Shown here: positions 55,219 through 63,877 of the stretch, one piece after another | Position numbering within the stretch: the first letter of the stretch is position 1 | How the letters are laid out: each line of letters begins with the position of its first letter | Made by a program: the position numbers and the translations under genes | NCBI GenBank assembly: GCA_963732925.1 | Contig: CAVTBJ010000012.1 | Span: forward strand, 558,001 to 622,000 | Reading direction: 5' to 3' | DNA from: DASZRZ01 sp963732925 | GTDB taxonomy: Bacteria; Acidobacteriota; Terriglobia; Terriglobales; Acidobacteriaceae | DNA length: 64,000 bases | The notes under the pieces: model-generated | Databases searched by the model: none | What the model saw: the letters and a program-made list of their open reading frames with translations, nothing else | Told to the model about the DNA's origin: nothing

Positions 55219-56259
55219 TTGCCTGAACTTCGACGAGATCCCATCGTTGGCCGTTGGGTCATTATCTCTACAGACAGGGCCAAGCGTCCGACTGATTTTT
55301 TACGAGATGGGGTACAGATGAAGGGAGGCTTTTGTCCCTTCTGCTACGGAAACGAAAGCAAAACGCCTCCTGAGATTCTGGCCTACCGTCCGCAACTCAA
55401 TGGCGGGCCGCCGCCGGCGAAAGACAGTCCGGGTTGGACGGTTCGCGTGGTCCCGAACAAGTTTCCCGCGCTGGGCATTGAAGGCAATGTGAGCCGCCAG
55501 GCGGAAGGCCTGTACGACAAGATGAACGGCGTGGGCGCGCACGAGGTGATCATCGAGACCCCAGAGCACGGCGCCACGCTGGCCACCTTGCCCGATAAAG
55601 ATGTAGAGAACGTCTTCTGGGCGTTCCGCGACCGCATTCTGGACTTGCGCCAGGACAAGCGCTTTAAGTACATCCTGATTTTCAAGAATCACGGCGAGGC
55701 GGCCGGGGCGTCTCTGGAGCATGCGCACTGCCAATTGATCGCGCTGCCGATTGTGCCGCGCCGCGTCTCGGAAGAACTGGAAGGCGCCAAGCAGTACTTT
55801 ATTTACAAAGAGCGCTGCGTCTTCTGCGACATCATCCGCCAGGAGCTGGACACCGGAACGCGGGTGGTGGCGGAGAACAAGGATTTCGTCACCCTGGCAC
55901 CCTACGCTCCGCGCTTCCCGTTCGAGACCTGGATTTTGCCTAAGCGGCATGAGTCGGCGTTCGAGCACTCGTCTACGTCGATGTTCGAAAATCTGGCCAA
56001 GGCGGTGAAGACCCTGCTGGCGAAGGCGTACAACGTGCTGGAGAATCCGGCATACAACCTGGTGATCCATACCTCGCCGGTGCAGGACCCGCATCACGAG
56101 CATTACCACTGGCACATTGAATACATTCCCAAGCTGACCAAGACGGCGGGGTTTGAATGGGGAACCGGGTTCTACATCAATCCCACGCCTCCGGAAGAGG
56201 CGGCGCGCTTCCTGCGCGAAGCCAGCCAGGAGATTGCCCAGCCGGTGGGAGTGGAATAG
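55219..56259 (+). CDS. galT: Galactose-1-phosphate uridylyltransferase GalT
   Basis: 346 residues with a TTG start (PELRRDPIVGRWVIISTDRA). The zinc site is in FCPFCYGNESKTPPE (CxxC). The active-site region is ASLEHAHCQLIALPIVP, where the usual H-P-H-x-Q is H-A-H-C-Q. The second zinc/His cluster is in DPHHEHYHWHIEYIPKL. It belongs to the GalT branch of the HIT superfamily, and a related nucleotidyltransferase specificity such as ADP-glucose cannot be excluded. A terminator follows at 56281. Confidence 0.92.
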   Translation: MPELRRDPIVGRWVIISTDRAKRPTDFLRDGVQMKGGFCPFCYGNESKTPPEILAYRPQLNGGPPPAKDSPGWTVRVVPNKFPALGIEGNVSRQAEGLYDKMNGVGAHEVIIETPEHGATLATLPDKDVENVFWAFRDRILDLRQDKRFKYILIFKNHGEAAGASLEHAHCQLIALPIVPRRVSEELEGAKQYFIYKERCVFCDIIRQELDTGTRVVAENKDFVTLAPYAPRFPFETWILPKRHESAFEHSSTSMFENLAKAVKTLLAKAYNVLENPAYNLVIHTSPVQDPHHEHYHWHIEYIPKLTKTAGFEWGTGFYINPTPPEEAARFLREASQEIAQPVGVE

Positions 56260-56280
56260 AGATTCGCGCCTGCAAGCAGA

Positions 56281-56312
56281 AAGAAAGCCCCCGAATGGGG
56301 GCTTTCTTATTG
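56281..56312 (+). terminator. Intrinsic terminator after galT
   Basis: AAGAAAGCCCCC (56281-56292) / GGGGGCTTTCTT (56297-56308), a perfect 12-bp stem with tetraloop GAAT, followed by ATTG. The T-rich right arm provides the U-tract. It may also act for minus-strand gatA. Confidence 0.9.
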
Positions 56313-56457
56313 CGACGTCCGGCGCACGCGAACGGGGAGTGCACCAGGTAGCCCTACAAAGCGGCGCGCATCAGGGCTTAACGTCAACAGGACAAACACC
56401 AGCGCCAGGCAAAGGTTGCGGCGAGAATGAAGCCGAGCTAATGCCGGTCGCCGACAG

Positions 56458-57903
56458 CTACGAGCTGCTGGCCAGGGCGTGCTCCAGGGCATGGGCGGTG
56501 CGGATGAGGGTGCTCTCGTCGAAATGGCGGGCCAGCAGTTGCAGTCCGATGGGCAAACCTTCGCTGGACTGGCCGCAGGGGAGGGAAATTCCCGGTACCC
56601 CGGCCAGGTCGGCGGTGACGGTGTAGATGTCCGCCAGATACATGGAAAGCGGATCGTCAAATTTTTCCTTGAGCTTCCAGGCTGTGGTGGGAGTCGTGGG
56701 TGTGGCGATGATGTCCACCTGCTGGAAGGCCTGATCGTAGTCGCGGGTGAGCAGAGCGCGCACGCGCTGGGCCTTGAGGTAATAGGCGTCGTAGTAGCCG
56801 GCGCTGAGAACGTAAGTGCCAAGCATGATGCGGCGTTTCACTTCCTGGCCAAAAGCCTGGTCGCGGGTGCGGCGGTACATTTCCGTAAGGGTGCGAACTC
56901 CGGGAGCGCGAAAGCCGTAGCGCACGCCGTCAAAGCGGGCGAGGTTGGAGGAGGCCTCGGCGGTGGCGATGACGTAGTAGGTAGGAACGGCATAGGGAGT
57001 GTGGGGAAGGGAGATGTCGAGGATTTCGCAACCGGCCTGAGCCAGCTTCTGAATCGCTGATTCCACGCTCTTGCGGATTTCCGGGTCGAGCCCTTCAGCG
57101 AAGTATTCGCGGGGGACGCCCACCTTGAGGCCGCGCACGGGCTGGCCGATTTCTTCGGTGTAGTCAGGCACGGGGACTTCAGCGGAGGTGGAGTCGGCGG
57201 GATCACGTCCCGCCATTTGGCGGAGGAGGATGGCAGCATCTTTGACGGTTTTGGCTACCGGGCCGATGTGATCCAGGGAAGAAGCAAAGGCGATCAGACC
57301 ATAGCGGGAGACGCGTCCGTAGGTGGGCATGAGGCCTACGACGCCGCAGAAGGCGGCGGGCTGGCGAATGGAGCCTCCGGTGTCGGAACCGAGGGCGGCG
57401 ACGCAGGTACCGGCGGCGACGGCTGCGGCGGAGCCTCCCGAGGAGCCGCCGGGGACGCGGGTGATGTCGCGGGGGTTATGCACCGGCCAGTAGCCGGAGT
57501 TTTCATTGGACGAGCCCATGGCAAATTCGTCGCAGTTGAGTTTGCCGAGCACGATGGCGCCCGCTTGCTCCAGGCGTTGCACGGCGGTGCAGTCGTAGGG
57601 CGCGATGAAGTTGTCGAGAATCTTCGAGCCGGCGGTGGTGCGCACGCCGGCCATGGTCATGACATCCTTGACGGCGATGGGAACCCCGGCCAGGGGAGGC
57701 AGAGGCTCACCGCGGTCGGCCAGGGCGTCGATTGCGGCCGCTTTGGCCAAGGCGCGATCCTGCAGCAGGGTAAGGTAGGCGCCGATCTGTTTGTCTTCCG
57801 CGTCAATCTTCTGGAAAAACCGCTCGGCGAGTGCCTGGGCCGTGATCTGGCGCTCAAGAACTGCGGTGCGCGCGGAGTCGATGGTGAGAAGATTCAGGTC
57901 CAT
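56458..57903 (-). CDS. gatA: Glutamyl-tRNA(Gln) amidotransferase subunit A, GatA
   Basis: An intact 481-residue amidase-signature protein. The catalytic triad is present at the canonical positions K79 (VPIAVKDVMTMAG), S154 (PGGSSGGSAAAVAAG) and S178 (GSDTGGSIRQPAAFCG). It releases ammonia from glutamine for conversion of Glu-tRNA(Gln) to Gln-tRNA(Gln) (or Asp to Asn) with GatB and GatC. It follows gatC by 79 nt. gatB is not in the window. Confidence 0.97.
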   Translation of the reverse strand: MDLNLLTIDSARTAVLERQITAQALAERFFQKIDAEDKQIGAYLTLLQDRALAKAAAIDALADRGEPLPPLAGVPIAVKDVMTMAGVRTTAGSKILDNFIAPYDCTAVQRLEQAGAIVLGKLNCDEFAMGSSNENSGYWPVHNPRDITRVPGGSSGGSAAAVAAGTCVAALGSDTGGSIRQPAAFCGVVGLMPTYGRVSRYGLIAFASSLDHIGPVAKTVKDAAILLRQMAGRDPADSTSAEVPVPDYTEEIGQPVRGLKVGVPREYFAEGLDPEIRKSVESAIQKLAQAGCEILDISLPHTPYAVPTYYVIATAEASSNLARFDGVRYGFRAPGVRTLTEMYRRTRDQAFGQEVKRRIMLGTYVLSAGYYDAYYLKAQRVRALLTRDYDQAFQQVDIIATPTTPTTAWKLKEKFDDPLSMYLADIYTVTADLAGVPGISLPCGQSSEGLPIGLQLLARHFDESTLIRTAHALEHALASSS

Positions 57904-57982
57904 GGGCAGGATAGGGGTCCTTCGCTTCGCTCAGGATGACAAATGGCAATAACGTTCACGACTGCAGCGTCGAAACAGACGT

Positions 57983-58313
57983 TCATTTTTCAATGACCTT
58001 TGGAACCTTGAAGAATGCGCCGTCGGAGTCGGGAGCGATCTTCATTACGGTTTCTCGATCCACCGACGGGCGAGTCTGGTCTTCGCGCATGGCATAGGAG
58101 AAGCGCGCGGTGCCGGTGTTGGATTCGTCGATGCCATAACGGTCGGAGGTTTGCGCCATGGGCTCCGCGTTCGATGTGTCGAGCTCGATTCAGGCGGTCA
58201 ATGTAGTCCAGGGTGGCGTTCAGGTCTTTGACCATGCGGGATGTCTCCGCCTCAGTCAGTTCCAGATTGGCCAGGTCGGCGACATAGAGCACGTCTTTTT
58301 CGCTGACTTTCAT
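57983..58313 (-). CDS. gatC: Glutamyl-tRNA(Gln) amidotransferase subunit C, GatC (frameshift)
   Basis: It starts MKVSEKDVLYVADLANLELT and continues MVKDLNATLDYIDRLN, the conserved N-terminal helices. Near 58185 the frame changes. The alternative frame gives EPMAQTSDRYGIDESNTGTA, RPSVDRETVMKIAPDSDGAF and FKVPKVIEK with a stop at 57983; the end D-G-A-F-F-K-V-P-K-V-I-E is universal in GatC. The uncorrected frame ends at 57990 with unrelated residues. A single-base error is likely since the gene is normally essential where GlnRS is absent. Confidence 0.93.
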
Positions 58314-58352
58314 GATTCGCCGCGGGCGGTATGCCCATTCCCTGGCGACATT

Positions 58353-58679
58353 TTACCGTTCCTTCTCCGGCACTGGAGGCTGGCGAACGGCTTGCCCGGG
58401 CAGGACGAACTCGATGCGCTCAACCGCGGCCAGGCGCCGCAGCGCTGCCGTGTAATGCGGGACGAGGTCGAGCAGTTGCCTCCGCCAGATCCTGTCGAGA
58501 ACCTCGACGCGCAGGGCTCCATTCTCCAGAGCCAGGGCGCGGGTTTTGGCGGCCACGGTGGTACCGCAGACCAAGGGCCACGCTAAAAGCGCTCGCTCCT
58601 CGGGAGGCGCGCCGCACAGCACGTCGAGCACGATCTTCTGCAGTCCTGAGCGGGCTTGCTCCACGGGTGATTTTAGCAC
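58353..58679 (-). CDS. DUF721 / DciA-like protein
   Basis: A 108-residue protein with the DUF721 pattern: ALLAWPLVCGTTVAAKTRAL, ENGALRVEVLDRIWRRQLLD and LVPHYTAALRRLAAVERIEF. The central W-P-x-V-x-G-xx-A-x-x-T and V-x-V-x-x-x-x-W-x-x-x-L pattern is the family core. DciA loads the replicative helicase in bacteria lacking DnaC; other DUF721 proteins are uncharacterised. It lies 40 nt upstream of gatC on the same strand. Confidence 0.88.
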   Translation of the reverse strand: MLKSPVEQARSGLQKIVLDVLCGAPPEERALLAWPLVCGTTVAAKTRALALENGALRVEVLDRIWRRQLLDLVPHYTAALRRLAAVERIEFVLPGQAVRQPPVPEKER

Positions 58680-58716
58680 TGCCTTGGAGAATTGCTTTAC
58701 CGCAGAGACACAGAAG

Positions 58717-60156
58717 TCACAGAGGAAATTCGCAGCGCACGAACTCCAGCGCTTCTTCGCGGCTGTGCAGGCGGCCTTCCAGTTGCGCGTCCTCGACGGC
58801 GCCGAGCACCTGCTTAAACAGAGGGCCAGGCTCGTATCCGGCGGCGATCAGGTCGTTGCCAGTGATGAGCGGGAGAGGGCGGATCTCTTCCGGCGGCAGG
58901 GCACGCATCGTCTGTTGCACATAGTCATAGTTCGACAGGTTGGCGTGGCTGGAGAGGCAGTCGATGCGATGCAGCTCCAGATGCTCGTCAAATCGCGGCA
59001 GGCGGATGAAGCGCTTGAAGGTGGAGGGCTTCATGCGAGGGGCATCGGCGAAGCGCATGTGGTTGGCGACCAGCGCGGCGATCTGGGCGATTTCTTCATT
59101 GGAGAAGCGCAGGCGCTGGCAGATGGCCTCGGCCATGCGAACTCCGACGTCCACATGACCGTCGAAGCGGATACGGTCGGGAGCGATGCGGAAGGTGGGC
59201 GGCTTGCCCACATCGTGCAGCAGAACGCCCCAGGCGAGAGTTTTGGGGCAGGGGTGCGGCAGCTTTTCCAGCATGAGCAGGGTATGCACCCAGACGTCGC
59301 CTTCAGGATGGAACTGCGGAGGCTGCTGGACTCCCTTCATTTCGGCGACTTCGGGGAGGACCTCGTGCAGCAGTCCGGTTTCATCCAGAAGCTCAAAAGC
59401 CCGTCGCGCCCGGCCTTCGATGAGCATTTTGGTGAGTTCTTCGCGGATGCGTTCGCGGCTCACCTGGTGAATCTGCGCACGCAGTTCGCGGACGGCGGCA
59501 AAGGTATTGGCCTCGATTCGGTAACCGAAACGGGCGGCAAAGCGAAGCGCGCGCATCATGCGCAGCTTGTCTTCGGCAAAGCGGCGCTGGGGCGAGCCGA
59601 TGGTGCGAATGATGCCGGCCTCAAGATCGGCGCGTCCTCCGACGAAGTCCAGGACTTCGTTGCTGAGAGGATCCAGCAGCAGGCCATTGATGGTGAAGTC
59701 GCGACGCTGCACGTCTTCGCGGGGATCACGGCTGTAGGTGACCTGATCGGGATGGCGGCCGTCGGTGTACAGGCCATCGCTGCGGAAGGTGGCAACTTCG
59801 ATGACTTTCTGCTGCTGTTTGTCTGAGGGGAGCTGGGCGAGGTTGCGCTCTTCGGCCGTGGGGCCGCCTGGGCTTTCTTCGGCAACTTGGGCAACTTGCG
59901 AATTTGGAGCGGGCGGCTGGGCTCCATCGGAAGCCACGGGCACCAGGACCACGCCAAACTGGGCGCCCACGGCCCAGGTCTGGGGAAAAATGCTCATGAC
60001 CTGGTCAGGGGTGGCGTCGGTGGCAACGTCGAAGTCGGCGGGAGGACGGGCGAGCAGGAGATCGCGCACGCATCCTCCGACCAGGTAGGCCTGGTGCCCG
60101 CGCTCGCGGAGGGTGCGGACAATTTCGACAGCGGCGGATTGCAGAGAAGGCGACAT
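58717..60156 (-). CDS. cca: CCA-adding tRNA nucleotidyltransferase / poly(A) polymerase family
   Basis: 479 residues. The nucleotidyltransferase head domain: GHQAYLVGGCVRDLLLARPP, ADFDVATDATPDQV (metal-binding DxD), VEVATF-like VIEVATFRSDGLYTDGRHPD and RRDFTINGLLLDP. The RNA-binding neck includes EDKLRMMRALRFAARFGYRI. An HD domain appears as LAWGVLLHDVGKPPTFRIAP. An insertion of about 40 residues rich in Gln, Pro and Ser (residues 75-115) separates two strands of the head domain. It builds or repairs the tRNA CCA end; a poly(A) polymerase activity cannot be excluded from sequence. Confidence 0.94.
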   Translation of the reverse strand: MSPSLQSAAVEIVRTLRERGHQAYLVGGCVRDLLLARPPADFDVATDATPDQVMSIFPQTWAVGAQFGVVLVPVASDGAQPPAPNSQVAQVAEESPGGPTAEERNLAQLPSDKQQQKVIEVATFRSDGLYTDGRHPDQVTYSRDPREDVQRRDFTINGLLLDPLSNEVLDFVGGRADLEAGIIRTIGSPQRRFAEDKLRMMRALRFAARFGYRIEANTFAAVRELRAQIHQVSRERIREELTKMLIEGRARRAFELLDETGLLHEVLPEVAEMKGVQQPPQFHPEGDVWVHTLLMLEKLPHPCPKTLAWGVLLHDVGKPPTFRIAPDRIRFDGHVDVGVRMAEAICQRLRFSNEEIAQIAALVANHMRFADAPRMKPSTFKRFIRLPRFDEHLELHRIDCLSSHANLSNYDYVQQTMRALPPEEIRPLPLITGNDLIAAGYEPGPLFKQVLGAVEDAQLEGRLHSREEALEFVRCEFPL

Positions 60157-60292
60157 GGCACGGAGCCAATTGGTTCCGGGATTGGTCCCCGGCGTTCCGA
60201 TGGGAGAATCATACGGGATTCACTGAGTTACGATAAGCAGTGCTGCCTGAATGGGAATTGCCAAATGGGAAGTAAAGAGTGAGTCTCTGCCA

Positions 60293-61465
60293 ATGCCTGA
60301 CACGGTGATCCTGGGAATTGAAAGTTCGTGCGACGAAACGGCCGCGGCAGTGGTGCGTTCCGGCGAGAAGGTGCTTTCCAGCGTGGTGCTGTCGCAGTTC
60401 GCGACCCACCGACCTTACGAAGGAGTGGTTCCGGAGCTGGCTTCGCGCGAGCACCTGAAGGCCATTGTGCCGGTGGTTCGGGCGGCGATGGAGCAGGCAG
60501 GGAAGCACTTTTGCGATCTGGATGCTCTGGCGGTAACGCGCGGTCCCGGGCTGGCTGGGGCGCTGCTGGTAGGCATCAGCTATGCCAAGGCACTGGCCTT
60601 TGCCCTGGAAAAGCCGCTGATTGCCGTAAACCACCTGGAAGGGCACATTCATGCCGTACTACTGGAGGAGCGGCAGAAAGGGAACCGCGAGTTGCGGTTT
60701 CCAGTGCTGGCGCTGGTGGTGTCGGGCGGGCATACGCATCTCTACCTGGCGCAGGCACGTGAGCAGCACTGGACCTACATCAACATTGGGCACACGCGCG
60801 ACGACGCCGCCGGAGAAGCCTATGACAAGGTCGCCAAGCTGCTGGGGCTGGGTTATCCAGGCGGTCCCGTCATCGACCGGCTGGCGCCGCAGGGCGATTC
60901 CACGGCAGTACGTTTTCCGCTGGCGCAGATCAAGCATCGAGACCGGCGAATCGTTCATTCAGACGGAGCGGTGAAGCAGGAACCGGACGGCCCGGCGCCG
61001 CAGCCGCGCTTTGATTTTTCCTACAGCGGCATCAAGACGGCGGTGTTGCGCCATGTGGAAGTGCACGAGATGAAGAAGGACATTGAGCACCGCCGCGCGG
61101 CGCTGGCCAAGCTAGCCAAACCTGGGCTGCAGGACTATCTGCAACTCTGCGACCGCCAGACGCTGGACCTGATTGCTTCCTTTCAGCGAACCATGGTGCA
61201 GGACCTGGTGAGCAAAACCTTAGCAGCGGCCCGTGCCTACGATGCGGCGACGCTGTTCGTGACTGGCGGGGTGGCGGCCAATTCACAGTTGCGGCAACAG
61301 TTCGAATTGCAAGCAGGCCAGGCCGGCCTGCCGGTGCTGTTCCCGTCGCGTCCGCTTTCCACGGACAATGCCGCCATGATCGCGGCGGCGGCCTATCCAA
61401 AATTCCTGGCGGGGGAGCTGGCGGAGCCGGAACTCTCGGCGGAGGCCTCGCTGGCCCTGCGGTAA
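60293..61465 (+). CDS. tsaD: tRNA N6-adenosine threonylcarbamoyltransferase TsaD
   Basis: 390 residues from ATG 60293; the upstream in-frame ATG at 60251 adds 14 non-conserved residues. LGIESSCDETAAAVV is the ASKHA start. The metal ligands H114 and H118 are in AVNHLEGHIHA. TRGPGLAGALLVGISYAKAL, VVSGGHTHLY, DDAAGEAYDKVAKLLGLGYP, and VTGGVAANSQLRQQF complete the family. It makes t6A37 in tRNAs reading ANN codons. A segment at about 245-275 is longer than in E. coli TsaD. It is divergent from cca. Confidence 0.96.
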   Translation: MPDTVILGIESSCDETAAAVVRSGEKVLSSVVLSQFATHRPYEGVVPELASREHLKAIVPVVRAAMEQAGKHFCDLDALAVTRGPGLAGALLVGISYAKALAFALEKPLIAVNHLEGHIHAVLLEERQKGNRELRFPVLALVVSGGHTHLYLAQAREQHWTYINIGHTRDDAAGEAYDKVAKLLGLGYPGGPVIDRLAPQGDSTAVRFPLAQIKHRDRRIVHSDGAVKQEPDGPAPQPRFDFSYSGIKTAVLRHVEVHEMKKDIEHRRAALAKLAKPGLQDYLQLCDRQTLDLIASFQRTMVQDLVSKTLAAARAYDAATLFVTGGVAANSQLRQQFELQAGQAGLPVLFPSRPLSTDNAAMIAAAAYPKFLAGELAEPELSAEASLALR

Positions 61466-61491
61466 AGAGGTGCCGCGTTCCGGCTATTCGG

Positions 61492-61527
61492 CAGGAGACG
61501 CAAGGCTGGCTGGGCTTGCATCTCCTG
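61492..61527. terminator. Hairpin between convergent tsaD and NTF2-like gene
   Basis: CAGGAGACGCAAG (61492-61504) and CTTGCATCTCCTG (61515-61527) pair except for one C.A mismatch. It lies 27 nt after tsaD and just beyond the end of the minus-strand gene. No T-run, so its terminator role is uncertain. Confidence 0.45.
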
Positions 61528-61547
61528 ATCGCTTTGCAGGGGAAGTC

Positions 61548-61973
61548 TCATGGTGCTGGAGGGAGATCGCTGTTCCAGGCATCGGCGAAAATCCGCCACT
61601 GGTTGTTAGGGAGCCGGCGGCGCAGCACCATGAACTTGCCTCGGTCGAGCGTGGAAGCGCCGTCCGGCCGGCGGAGCAGCAGAGAATAGCGTCCGATCTC
61701 CAAAGCGGTGTCCAGGAACTGCTCGACCCGGGTCACTTCGAGTTTCAAATCGCTGGCGCCGTTCTGGTGAAACTCGCGCATCAGTCCGGGGATGTTCACC
61801 GCTCCCTGCACAATAGCGTGGTTGGGCGGCAGCACGATGGCATCCGGGGTATAAAAGGCCCCCATCCTCTCCAGGTCGCCTTTATTGAAAGCCTGAGTGA
61901 ACTCATGTTCCAAACGCTGGAATTCGGTTTGAAGATCGGGTCCACGGACGGGGACGGAAGAGCTGGTGGACAT
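61548..61973 (-). CDS. NTF2-like (DUF4440/SnoaL-type) protein
   Basis: 141 residues from ATG 61973, preceded by AAGGAGGCATGCC, a strong ribosome-binding site. The fold pattern FQRLEHEFTQAFNKGDLERM, GAFYTPDAIVLPPNHAIVQG and KFMVLRRRLPNNQWRIFADA is typical of DUF4440/calcium-calmodulin-kinase-association-like NTF2 proteins. They bind small ligands or act as isomerase-like enzymes; the role here is unknown. Unlike the neighbouring tsaD it is on the minus strand. Confidence 0.85.
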   Translation of the reverse strand: MSTSSSVPVRGPDLQTEFQRLEHEFTQAFNKGDLERMGAFYTPDAIVLPPNHAIVQGAVNIPGLMREFHQNGASDLKLEVTRVEQFLDTALEIGRYSLLLRRPDGASTLDRGKFMVLRRRLPNNQWRIFADAWNSDLPPAP

Positions 61974-62228
61974 GGCATGCCTCCTTACTTCTCCGGTTCG
62001 AAGGTTAGAGGGTATCCGGAATCGCCAAGGAACGACCCCGGGAGAGAAACAGGGGGCCGACAACCAGAAGGGGCTAGTCTAGTCCCAATTCCCCGGTCAC
62101 GAACTGTGGAAATCCCACCACGGGCACGAGCGTGAGTGGATTCTGGGCAGCGCGCGTGCATGGCTCAGCTAAACAGGGCAGAGCCGTGGCGAAGAAACGA
62201 GGGGACGACGACGGCAGGGAAACTCGGG

Positions 62229-62549
62229 TTATGTGGGCAGGAGGTAGCGAGTGACCAGGCGTTCCACGTCGGCTTCGGCTTCGGGACGCAACTGCAGGAA
62301 CTGAACCCCGACGCCAACCTTGTCCACGTGGCGGACGACGGCTTCGATGGTATGAGTGGTGGAGCTTTGCGAACCCGCCAGGCAGAGAGCCTCGGCGGTT
62401 CCGACCGAAAAGGGGGAGTCGGTCTGAAAGAACAGCCCTCCCATGCCAATCACGCGCACTGGCCCTAGGATGCTTCCCTTGTCCGAATGGACGTAGACTC
62501 CTGCATCAAGTGGCAGGTAAACCCGGGGATGCGTGCGCTGCGCGGACAT
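62229..62549 (-). CDS. PilZ-domain protein
   Basis: 106 residues from ATG 62549. QRTHPRVYLPLDAGVYV carries the R-xxx-R c-di-GMP motif. The second motif is degenerate (VIGMGGLFFQTDSPFSVG instead of D/N-x-S-xx-G), followed by EAVVRHVDKVGVGVQFLQL. So a PilZ fold is likely, but c-di-GMP binding is uncertain. The start is chosen because the preceding in-frame residues to 62732 are Pro/Arg rich and unlike the family. Confidence 0.78.
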   Translation of the reverse strand: MSAQRTHPRVYLPLDAGVYVHSDKGSILGPVRVIGMGGLFFQTDSPFSVGTAEALCLAGSQSSTTHTIEAVVRHVDKVGVGVQFLQLRPEAEADVERLVTRYLLPT

Positions 62550-63087
62550 TCGTTTCACCTTACGAGATAGCGGTATGTCGAACAGGATACTCGGTTTTTC
62601 CGCCAGCGGGTGTGTACCCGCCCGGTACGGGGAGGCTCGACCTTTGGTGCGGGCGGAACGGTGAGGAGCAGAGCCCAGAGCGGGAACGGGAATGGTGGAA
62701 ACCCCGGGGAATGAACGGCTGTGGGCGGGCAATTCTCAATAAGGACCCGGCGGGTGAGCGGCGCGGAAGGTGAGTTTTGACCGGGGACAGCCGACGGGGG
62801 AAAGAGGAATTTCCTTGCGGTGAGGGGAGCGCCACCTTGGGGTCTGAGCGTGAACCGCATGGGAATCATGGCGTCCGGCCGTACCCTTCGGGGAAGAATG
62901 GAAGGGGCGTGCCGCCACTATGGAGGAAGGCGGAAAATATGCGCCCGCAGATTTCCGCTTGCCGGGAGCAAAAACGTTTGGGGAAAGCCGTATAATTCGA
63001 GTGTTACCTGGCGAAGCACCCCGACGTCCTTGTTGAGTCGCCGGCGCTTTTGCGAGACCCAACGGCAACTCAATTTCGAGGAAGATC
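62550..63087. other. Intergenic region with promoter and 5' leader
   Basis: About 540 nt between the divergent PilZ gene and the RRM gene. Short frames in it look non-coding. A TATAAT at 62991-62996 probably belongs to the RRM gene, giving a 5' leader of about 85 nt. Confidence 0.5.
62991..62996 (+). promoter_or_regulatory. Candidate -10 element for the RRM gene
   Basis: A perfect TATAAT lies 92 nt upstream of the GTG start at 63088. No good -35 is seen 17 nt upstream (CAAAAA). The implied leader includes TTGAGT and ACTCAA, which can pair near the ribosome-binding site. Confidence 0.5.
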
Positions 63088-63426
63088 GTGAAAAAAATAT
63101 TCGTAGGAAACTTCTCTTTCAGCACAACTGAATCAGAGCTCCGCCAGCTTTTCGAGCCGCATGGCGCCGTGGACAGTGTGACGGTAGTGACAGACCGTGA
63201 TACGGGACGTTCCCGCGGTTTTGGATTTGTGGAAATGCCCAATAACGGGGAAGCGGATTCCGCCATCACCGCCCTGAATGGACAGGATGTTGGCGGTCGC
63301 GCTCTCACCGTGAACGAGGCACGTCCCAAAACTGAACGAAGCGGCGGACCACGAGGCGGAGGCCGGGGCGGAAGCCGGGATGATTATCGCGGCCATGCCC
63401 GCCAGCCACGCGAGCCCCGCTGGTAG
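63088..63426 (+). CDS. RRM RNA-binding protein (glycine-rich, Rbp-like)
   Basis: 112 residues with a GTG start, preceded by GAGGAAGATC. A single RRM spans residues 1-80: RNP2 is KIFVGNFSF and RNP1 is SRGFGFVEM, followed by ALNGQDVGGRALTVNEARP. The tail is Gly/Arg-rich (GGPRGGGRGG). It closely resembles bacterial and cyanobacterial RNA-binding proteins linked to cold response and mRNA localisation. A strong inverted repeat follows at 63461-63509. Confidence 0.93.
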   Translation: MKKIFVGNFSFSTTESELRQLFEPHGAVDSVTVVTDRDTGRSRGFGFVEMPNNGEADSAITALNGQDVGGRALTVNEARPKTERSGGPRGGGRGGSRDDYRGHARQPREPRW

Positions 63427-63460
63427 GCGGCAACTTCGTCAATCCTGCAGTTTTCCCAAC

Positions 63461-63509
63461 CGTGCTGCCCGCCAAAGCGATTTGCAAACTTTGCTTTGCG
63501 GGCAGCACG
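63461..63509. repeat. Inverted repeat after the RRM gene
   Basis: CGTGCTGCCCGC (63461-63472) and GCGGGCAGCACG (63498-63509) are perfectly complementary; AAAGC and GCTTT extend the stem after one unpaired C. There is no T-run, so it may stabilise the RRM mRNA or terminate by another route. Confidence 0.8.
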
Positions 63510-63634
63510 CGTTGCTGTGTGCCTCAACATCTCTTCCTTGCTCCCCCCCCCGGGGATTGGCCTAAGGCGGGCTGACCAGGGGAAGCCGCCTTGGCGCGCA
63601 CGGCGAGCGCACCGCAGCTTCCGTCTGGTGAGCT

Positions 63635-63877
63635 TCACGGGCGGCATTGTTCGGCCCGGCGCACACGATTCCGCAGTCCCAGCAGAATGCGGGAGACTTC
63701 GCGCACGGCAGTGTCAAAGTCGAAATCCGAACCCCAGATGAGCGGCTGGTTACCTCGAATGTAGCGCACCGCGAAGTCGTATTTCTCTCCGTGTTGTTTC
63801 AGGATGCCCAGAAAAGGCTTGCAGCGCAGTTGCAGGACTTCTTCTTCGCCGCTGACGATTCTATTTTTCGTGAACAT
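63635..63877 (-). CDS. Small protein of unknown function
   Basis: 80 residues from MFTKNRIVSGEEEVLQLRCK; AGAAGGGGGTAGAACG precedes the ATG as a plausible ribosome-binding site. The sequence has balanced composition (GILKQHGEKYDFAVRYIRGN; DFDFDTAVREVSRILL) and looks like a real protein rather than a shadow frame. No domain recognised. It is convergent with the RRM gene. Confidence 0.55.
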   Translation of the reverse strand: MFTKNRIVSGEEEVLQLRCKPFLGILKQHGEKYDFAVRYIRGNQPLIWGSDFDFDTAVREVSRILLGLRNRVRRAEQCRP

